DNA from: Ruminococcus sp.
Lineage (GTDB): Bacteria; Bacillota; Clostridia; Oscillospirales; Ruminococcaceae
Assembly: GCA_017622925.1 (NCBI GenBank)
Contig: JAGAQC010000007.1
Location: 35,421-99,420 of the forward strand
Direction of reading: 5' to 3'
DNA: 64,000 nucleotides
Shown here: one piece after another, positions 44,042-52,400 of the stretch
Layout of the letters: each line of letters begins with the position of its first letter
Numbering within the stretch: position 1 is the stretch's first letter
Notes under the pieces: generated by a model
The model's database searches: none
What the model was told of the DNA's origin: nothing
What the model saw: the letters and a program-made list of their open reading frames with translations, nothing else
Translations under genes and position numbers: made by a program

Positions 44042-45175
44042 TAGTTCTTCGAGCAGCCTGCAAAGCGAACGTCCGATAAGCTGTCCCGAATACTGGACTT
44101 GTTCAAGCGTGTTTCCGTGAGAGCCTACCTCGATAAGCAGGCTGCCCGTAGTAAGGTCTTGATTGTAGTGGCGGTAATCGAAAAGTATCGGGCGCGTCAG
44201 TCCGGGATAGTCTCCCTCAAGCTGCTGCTGGAGACTGCTTGCAAAGTGAAAATTTTTCAGATAATTCGGCATATTTAGTGTGCCGTCATCGCAGCCGGAA
44301 ATTATCATTATTTGCGCCGCTTCTCTGCCGTCTATTTCCGTATACGGCTGAGCTGCAAAATCTTCGCCAGCGATAGCATCGCGATGAATGTCAAGAGCAA
44401 CTTTTATTTCGGGGTACTGCTCCAGAATGGGTACTATGCTTTCTCTGCTTCTGCCGTATGAACCGTTGTACGAGGGATAATCGTGGATTTCCGTTACATG
44501 TATCACGCCTATTCCTTTGGCTTCAAGTTCCGCTTGTATAGCGTTTCCGACCATTATCATGTTTTTTGTTTCGTCTGTGGTGCGGTAGTTGAATTCGGCG
44601 TCCATATTATCACGGACAAAGGGTTCAAAGCTTTCGGTCGTGTGGGTATGATAAATAAGCACCTGAGGCTCGTCTGTTTCCGAAATAGTAAAATCGGGGA
44701 GCAGTCTGCTTTCTTTAAGGAGCGTATCGTTTGAAATATCGCTTTTGTTGTTTACCTGACCGCATTTGTCAAGATCAAAATATGTCGTTCCATTGTATTC
44801 GCCATAAGTTGTCCGCACGACCTTGATGCCCTTTGACCAGTTCTCGGGATACGGCTTTTCTCCCGGGTCGTCCGATTCCATATCAAGCGGACTTTGCAGC
44901 CGCACCTCTGAACTGCTTATTTCGGCATATACGCCGTATCCGTGGGAAAGCATGGCTTCACCCGACAAAGTATCCGATCTCAGCAAATTATCCGTTTTGC
45001 TTTGTTTAGGAGCGTCTGCCGAAGTCTCTTTTACCGAGTCGGACATGCACATTTTTTCCGCAGCCGATCTCATCGTGGGGATAAGCTTAGCCGTTCCTGC
45101 CGCCGCTATCGGGAGCGTTAAAAGTACAGTCCACCTTATGATTCTCCAAGGCTTTTTTCGTTTAAACCTTATCAT
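44027..45175 (-). CDS. spoIIP: Stage II sporulation protein P (SpoIIP)
   Basis: 382 residues. An endopeptidase/amidase that works with SpoIID and SpoIIM in engulfment, membrane-anchored by one N-terminal segment (about 11-30). Family features: VLIYHTHTTESFEPF with metal-binding His, TEIHDYPSYNGSYGRSRESI, VALDIHRDAI and LLIEVGSHGNTLEQ with Glu/His. The start is placed at the ATG near 45175, preceded by AGGTG; an upstream frame reaches 45367 but overlaps the divergent gene. The last four residues (RACS) and TAA come from element A2. Confidence 0.92.
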   Translation of the reverse strand: MIRFKRKKPWRIIRWTVLLTLPIAAAGTAKLIPTMRSAAEKMCMSDSVKETSADAPKQSKTDNLLRSDTLSGEAMLSHGYGVYAEISSSEVRLQSPLDMESDDPGEKPYPENWSKGIKVVRTTYGEYNGTTYFDLDKCGQVNNKSDISNDTLLKESRLLPDFTISETDEPQVLIYHTHTTESFEPFVRDNMDAEFNYRTTDETKNMIMVGNAIQAELEAKGIGVIHVTEIHDYPSYNGSYGRSRESIVPILEQYPEIKVALDIHRDAIAGEDFAAQPYTEIDGREAAQIMIISGCDDGTLNMPNYLKNFHFASSLQQQLEGDYPGLTRPILFDYRHYNQDLTTGSLLIEVGSHGNTLEQVQYSGQLIGRSLCRLLEELRACS

Positions 45176-45306
45176 TTTTTCACCTGACCTTCTCTTATTA
45201 TACTTGCCCTTCAATAAAATTATATTCGGCGCAGTATAAAATATTCTTTCGGCAGACAGGCATTTTCCCGAAAAATGAAGAATATGCTTTGAAAGAGGTG
45301 AGGAAA

Positions 45307-46176
45307 ATGTACCGATGCTGTAATTTGAGGAATTTTCTGCGTCTGCTTGTATTAGACGCTGTAGCATTCGCTGTCGGAGGACTTCTTATAGTCTGCGGAA
45401 AGGCTTTGCTGACAAGGGCGGAAGAGCCTGTACGTCTGCCTGTGATAATGTATCACAGCATTTACACCGATACGCCGTCCGAGTATGCCGTATCTGCCGA
45501 ACAGATCGAATCAGACCTGCGCTGGCTTTCGGAAAACGGTTATACCTCGGTAACAGCGGAACAGGTCATAGACTATACAAGAAACGTCGGAGGTCTACCC
45601 GAAAAGTCGGTGATGATAACTCTCGACGACGGCTTTTATAACAATATGTCGGTTCTTCTGCCGCTTCTTGAAAAATACGATATGACTGCCCTTGTGTCGG
45701 TAGTCGGCAGCTATACCGACAATAACGCCGTGAAAGACCCTCATGAACCCCGATATTCCTATCTGACGTGGGACGATATTTGTATACTTGCGGATTCGGG
45801 ACGCATGGAGTTCGGAAATCATACCTACAATATGCACTCCCTGCACGGAGAAAGGGTCGGCTGTTCCCGAAACGAGGGGGAATCAGAGGAGACTTATCAC
45901 GACACGCTTTCGGACGATATTCAGCGGCTTCAAAGCGAATTTTTGGAAAATATCGGCTATACTCCCGTAGTGTTTGCGTATCCGTTCGGCAAGGTCAGCC
46001 GTGAAAGTTTGCCTGTTATAAGGGACAGCGGCTTTCTTATGACGCTTACCTGCCGCGAACAGCCGAATTATATTACCCGTGACCCCGAGTGCCTTTACGG
46101 TATAGGTCGCTATAACCGCAGCGGACTTTATTCTACCGAGGAATTTATGAAACTGCTTTTTGATATGGGAGATTGA
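45307..46176 (+). CDS. Polysaccharide deacetylase family protein
   Basis: 289 residues, one N-terminal membrane anchor (about 13-35). NodB-type domain: PVIMYHSI, MITLDDGFYNN (motif 1, catalytic Asp and metal Asp), FGNHTYNMHSL (motif 2, HxxxxH here H-TYNM-H), FAYPFGKVS (motif 3) and later motifs. It removes N- or O-acetyl groups from a wall polysaccharide outside the cell. The ATG at 45307 follows a GGTGAGG site. Divergent from spoIIP, 131 bp apart; a spore link is possible but not shown. Confidence 0.92.
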   Translation: MYRCCNLRNFLRLLVLDAVAFAVGGLLIVCGKALLTRAEEPVRLPVIMYHSIYTDTPSEYAVSAEQIESDLRWLSENGYTSVTAEQVIDYTRNVGGLPEKSVMITLDDGFYNNMSVLLPLLEKYDMTALVSVVGSYTDNNAVKDPHEPRYSYLTWDDICILADSGRMEFGNHTYNMHSLHGERVGCSRNEGESEETYHDTLSDDIQRLQSEFLENIGYTPVVFAYPFGKVSRESLPVIRDSGFLMTLTCREQPNYITRDPECLYGIGRYNRSGLYSTEEFMKLLFDMGD

Positions 46177-46186
46177 TATTGTACTC

Positions 46187-46217
46187 GCCCTGTGCTGTTT
46201 CGGCACGGGGCTTTTAT
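46187..46217 (+). terminator. Terminator after the deacetylase gene
   Basis: GCCCTGTGC and GCACGGGGC pair around TGTTTCG and are followed by TTTTATA. Confidence 0.85.
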
Positions 46218-46384
46218 ATATAATAATGTATATCAGACTTCCGAAGAAGTATCTACCTTTGCTGTAATAATACCAACTGTATAAAAAATATCTTAATTAA
46301 CAGAAGCGATACCGATTTAATTGTAGGAAGTTACAATAATTAGGGTTTTGTTTATGCAAATTAAATAAAATTTACTAAAACGTA

Positions 46385-46413
46385 TTGATTTTTTAGTCAG
46401 ATAATGATATAAT
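46385..46413 (+). promoter_or_regulatory. Sigma-A promoter of the giant surface protein gene
   Basis: TTGATT (46385-46390), 17 bp, TATAAT (46408-46413), about 75 bp ahead of the ATG. The rest of 46218-46384 is AT-rich with no other feature seen. Confidence 0.7.
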
Positions 46414-46487
46414 AGGAACATGGAATATTATAAATTAATCTTTACATATGTTATTTATATAGATCGGCGCAGACGGAGGAGAGAATT

Positions 46488-49400
46488 ATGAAAGATATTC
46501 GTTATGTAGTTGAAGATTATATCAAGAAGCATAAAAGCGGCAAAAGGGCATTTGCGGCTCTTGTTTCTCTGTCTATGCTCGTGTCATTTGCCGTGCCTAT
46601 GATACTTACCGAGCCTGCTGTAAGCCAGACAAAGGACTCCTTCGCTCCCGTTGGGGATTTTTTGGCTACTCCCATGGTTAATGATGCGGTGGAAAATGAA
46701 ATTCCTATGATTTCAAATATGAAAAATGCTGACGGCTACGGCGGAGACAGTCCGCAGTTTCGTTCAGAGGTTGAACTCCTTATCGGTACGGGTCGTGACT
46801 GGACTAATGGCATGACAACTTCCTCGGAGGTTATTGAAGCTGCAAGAAAAAAATATCTCCTTGGCATAGCAAGCGATTTCTGCGTATTTGTTGAAAATGA
46901 TTTTGTTGTTTCTGATTCCGATGCAGAGGGCAGAGTTGCTATAGGAGGGAATCTTGACGCTTCTGCTGTGAAATATACTGATAAGGATGGTGAACATAAA
47001 TCCAACTATCAGGTATGTGCAGGCGACTATATTTCGTCCACTTCCCTTAAGCATACGGATAATTATGAGGGCATTGATAATTTTGCACACTTGATACTCG
47101 GCGGAGAGATGATGAAACAGGTTGCGCCGTTTTCAACAACAAACAAGGGTGCAAATATATGTTCGGTTGGTGAGGAAAGATATAAGAGATTTGTTGTTTC
47201 TAATAAGTTTGATTTAAATGCAAAAAATGGTGACGGTTATATCAATGTTCACGTGGGTGATGACGGAGGCTATATAAGATATAACATAGACCATAACCAT
47301 TATGGTGACGGATCTGCTAATAACGGCGGCGGTGCTTTCAATGATGAAGAATCACAGATTTATCAGACATCTTCTGAAACTTCGCTTATAGATTTTGCGT
47401 CTGAATTCCAGTGGATCAGAGCACGTTCAGCGAAATTATCGAAAACACACGGTATACCGGGTGTTTATGATGAGTCAACGCAAACTCTTACTTTTGAGTA
47501 TCCGCAAGGACTTAATCAGAATGTTGATACTGTTTATTTTGACATTGATACATGGAATCCAAATGTAAAAAATATAAATTTTGTGGGCATTCCGTCAACT
47601 GGTAAATTTTATTCTGACGGAACACCTGAATGTGCAAATATAGTCGTAAACTGTTCTGATTCTGGAACTGTACCGCAGGAAGTTGGTATAGGTGATGCTC
47701 CAAAGGAAACCGTCAAAGCAGTATGCTTTAATGGAACTAAGAGTTCTAACGGCATTCATAATTATATTTCTACCACAATTAATGGTACAGTTATATCAAA
47801 TAACAATAATCAGAACGGCGAAGATGCAAGTAATCCTACATGGACCAATAACACCAAGGCATCTGAGAAAATTCTATATAATTTTCCGAATGCGCAAAAC
47901 ATTTTTCTGAATACAAATTTCAATGGAACTGTTCTTGCACCAAATGCTAATGTATATTCAGACGAAAAGGGTCGTGGACATCTTTCGGGCTCTCTTATTG
48001 CCAAGAGCTTCGAGGGTGGTCTTGAATTTGGTTACAGACCCTACCGCGGCGATTCCTCAATTATGCGTTTAACACCGGGATATGTCATTCCTGTTGATAA
48101 AGTATTTACCAAAGATAATCCCGCAGGCGTAACAGAAGAAGTTAAACTCGCAAACGCACATCTTAGCCTTTATGATGACGAGACAGGAGCTGTTGTTGAC
48201 GCTATAATTACTAATGGTAATACTAATTTCGTCAGCATTCCGTCGGGTATAAATAATAAAGAAGAATACGCTGAAGGGCATGTTATTGAAAAAACATATA
48301 CCCTGAAAGAGGATAAAGCCCCCGACGGATTTGAGAAAACAGATGCACAATATACTGTAACAGTTACAGAGACAATAAAGGACGTCGAGACAGATACAGG
48401 TATTCCGACAAAAATTAATACGGTTGTAAGTATTACCGGTCCGAATGATTACAGTGTAACATTAACGCTTGAAACCGAAGATGTATATTCGTATACAAAT
48501 GGCGGTGTATACGGCGTTATTGCACGTAAAATTACCTTTAACGATGGCAGTGATTACTGTATAACACTTAACGGAAACGGACAAATTATGTGCGCCGGAC
48601 CGACAGACGGTACTTTGGAGGGCGAAAATGTTGTTGCTACAAAGGTAAGTGTAGTTACTGTCCCTACTTCCGTATCGTATACGCAGACAGTTACTGTTAC
48701 TGATGAAAGCGGCAACCCGGTAACACAAACAGAAACAATTTATGAATATAATCCTGATAATCTGAATTATTTCAAGTTGGGACAAATGGCATGGAATGAA
48801 AATGGAGATTGTCCTGTTGAAATTGAATCAATGACAATATACCGTGTAGTTGATAATCAAAGGCAAGAAGATGTAAAAGAAAATATTAAGTTTACCGAAG
48901 GTGGAAATTATCGGTATCCCTATCAATTTGCTGACGGAAGTACAAACCTTGAAAACGTTTATGGTATTAAAATTACATTTGTCGGAACAAAAAAGAGCAA
49001 GTTCAAATTTCAGTACTATAATGAACAAGGCAACGGTGTAAATGTTAATGGTTTTCCCGAAGAAGTATGGATAGATATGGATACTAATGGGACTAATATC
49101 GAAAATTCTGATAAGAAGTCTTACACTTGGTACTATCCTGAGACAATTCCGGAATTAACGATAAGCTCAACAGTAACAGAGATACCTGTAACGACAGAAA
49201 CTGTCGTTTATGAGGATGCTGTAGTTTCGTCGCTTTCATTTTACACGCAGGAACACAATGTAAATGCTGTTGACCCGAATTTTTCGGACAATACGACAAC
49301 CACAGCGGTTGATATTAATTCAGACGGTACAGACGATGCTTATTTCTCTCCCGAAAACATTATGTTTATGCCGGTGCTTACTAACATACCGACTTTTGAA

Positions 49401-52400
49401 AATAAACCGAATCTTAAATTCCAAAAGATCGACAGCGACGGCAATCCCCTTAAAGGTGCGGAAATTGTACTCGAATCAGGAACTATAAATGGCGATACAG
49501 AGAATTTCAGTGCGGTTCCATTTAGTGAGGGGGTCAACGGCTTTAACTGGAATGATAAGCCGTCATCTGATACTATAGATCCGGGACAGTTGAATACGAA
49601 TACTCTTTACAGATTCCGTGAGGAGAATCCGCCCGCAAACTATGAAACGGCAAAACCGATATACTTTGTAAAAAGAACTAACAGCTACATAAGCTGGACA
49701 ACAAACGAAGAGCTTGCGAAAGGCAGCGATTATGATAGCTGGAATAAGCTTGACTTGTCGGAAAATCAAACAATTCAGATGAAAGATGTATTTATCAGCG
49801 GTGCAAAAATACAGCTTAAAAAGGTTGAGTTAGGCACAACAGCACTGCTTAAAGGCGCGTCTTTCGTGCTGAAATGCGGAGAAGATGTTGTCTATCCCGT
49901 AGGCAATACGAATGGATTTGTGGTTACGGACGGCACAATTAATCTGTATAATGAATTCTGCGATCACTCCAATGATTGCAACCCGAAGTATGTCAAGGAC
50001 GGCTATTTGCTCCCCGGAAACTATTCTCTTTTTGAAGTCAAAGCACCCGATAAGTATGACTGCCCTACAGAACCGTTCAGATTTAGGGTCGTAAAGGATA
50101 GTGCAGCAGGTGGGTATAAGGTTGAAGCTATTAATTCAGGTGACTCTTTGCCAATGGAAATACAGTGGGGTACAAACCATGTGAACAAGCATTTCTATCT
50201 GAAAATTGATGAGAATATTTATAACAATGAAGGTCTGGAATTGAAGAATGTTCAGTCAATTGAAATTGTGAGCAATCACAAAGTTGAAAATACTAAAACT
50301 TTTATTACTGATGCATATAATGGTGAAAGTATAACATACACATATGATGATTCTATAAAAGGTTGGAAATGGCATCACGATTTTAATTCTGCAAGTATAA
50401 AAGAATTTCAGTTTCAGAGTTGGAATGGAGATGATTCAAACTATTCTGATATTCGATATATTAAGCTTGTAACTGCTGATGCAACTTATGTTTATGAGGG
50501 CAATTCTGGAGGTTCTGGCGGAGAAACTGGTGACCCTGACCCTAATCCTCCCGATCAACCTGAGCCGGATAATGGAAAAACTATCAATCGGATTTATTGG
50601 AAGAGAGATTCATCTCCTGAATTTATGAAAGTTAAGTATTATCACAAGGACGGAAGCTTTACAGAAGAAGAAATCTCTCAAACCAATTGGTCTGTTGTTA
50701 ATGGTAATGAATACTATTATTCCACTAATAAAGAAAATGTTGTTGGTGTTTGCGTTGCTGTAAGGTCTAATGGATTTTGGAATTTTGAATTTCAAAATGA
50801 TGGGGAACAAGTCTTTCAAATTACTGGTGATAGTAACGGGAATAAAATATTCACATCTGGTGAATTTCCCGATAACGCAAAATATGACCAAAGTATTTTC
50901 CCGGCTAAAACGACACCAGATGTACCAACAGAAGAACCGACAGGAAAAACTATCAATCAAATTTGTTGGAATGAACATTCTGCTCCTAAGTATATGATAG
51001 TTAGATTTCTTTATAGCAATGACACAACTGAAGATAAAGTAATTACTGGTTGGTATAATGATAACCAAAATTGGTATTGCGATATTAATGAAAAAAATGT
51101 TGTTGGTGTTTGCGTTGCTGTAAGGTATAACGCTTCTCCTTGGAATTTTGATCTTAAATATGATGATGGTTCTTCTTTGAGTTTGGGTTATAGTGGAAAA
51201 TTCCAAATTGTTACTGTAAACAGCAATGGAAATATATATATAGAGAAAACTATGCCTGAAAGTGTAAGATTTGATCAAAGTATATTTGACGAATTTCCAG
51301 TTTCAACATTCTCACTCTACAATATACCAAACCTTAAAACGGCGGCATTAAAACGCAGTTCATATCCGTTGCCTATGGTATTAGAAGCTAACAGTAAAGC
51401 GGAGGGCGAACAGGTTTCAGAGCCAACAGGAACAACTGAAACTACAGAAACACCTCTTGCAATTAACGTAACATCTAATGCAGAAACAGGCTATTACGAT
51501 ATAGAAGTACCAAATAAGCCTGCCGGCGACACAATGAACGTTACAGTCAAAAAGGTATGGGACGATACGGGCTATGAGTATCTCGAACAGGACGTTCAGG
51601 TTCAGCTCATGAAGGACGGCGTAAAATATGAAGCCGAAGGAGTTGAAAATTTTGAAAATCCTGTTACGCTGACTGCTGATACTGAATGGGCGTACACATG
51701 GAATAATCTTCCTCGTGATGAAAACACAGTCTACAGCGTTGTGGAAATTGGTGTTGATAGTACTAAATACGACGTAAAGTATAGTCCGGAAGAACTTTCA
51801 GTAGGCGGCGGTATAACCATAACAAATAAGCTGAATAAGATCAACATTACAGCGGAGAAAGAGTGGACTGGATTTGATCAGGAAAATGCTAATTATATTG
51901 ATTATCCCGAAGTAACTGTTAAGGTTCAGTATAAGCAGAGTAATGAAAACGAATGGAGAGATGTTCCTAATACTTCCGCAAGGCTTACGGCTGCTGAACA
52001 CTGGACGCACGAATTCAGCGGACTTCCGGCAGGATATGAATACCAAATAGTTGAAGTTGGCGAGTATCCCGGCTGGGAAAAGCTTAATAACGGCATAGGT
52101 GCAGTTACATTAGACAGCGAAACTAATATCAGAACAGGAACTGTAATAAACACTCTTGATTCGGGTTCGCTCGTAATCAATAAAGACTGGTTGGGTGATA
52201 CCTCCGAACACGATTCAGTTAAAGTTAAGATTTACCGCGATGTTGACAGATATGCTGAAAAGTCTAATATAACAGCAGTTCCGGCTCAGAGTATATACGA
52301 GGATTATGGCAGACTTTTGCAGTACTCGCTTTTCCTGTATGATGAAAATATGTGCGGCAATGATGTAGGTGAACAATCTGCGCTCACGTGGCGTGATGAC

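Noticed and set aside
50610-51278. 222-codon open frame antisense to the tandem modules of the surface protein
   Set aside because: Ile/Asn-rich and internally repeated because it mirrors the duplicated modules; no start signal.
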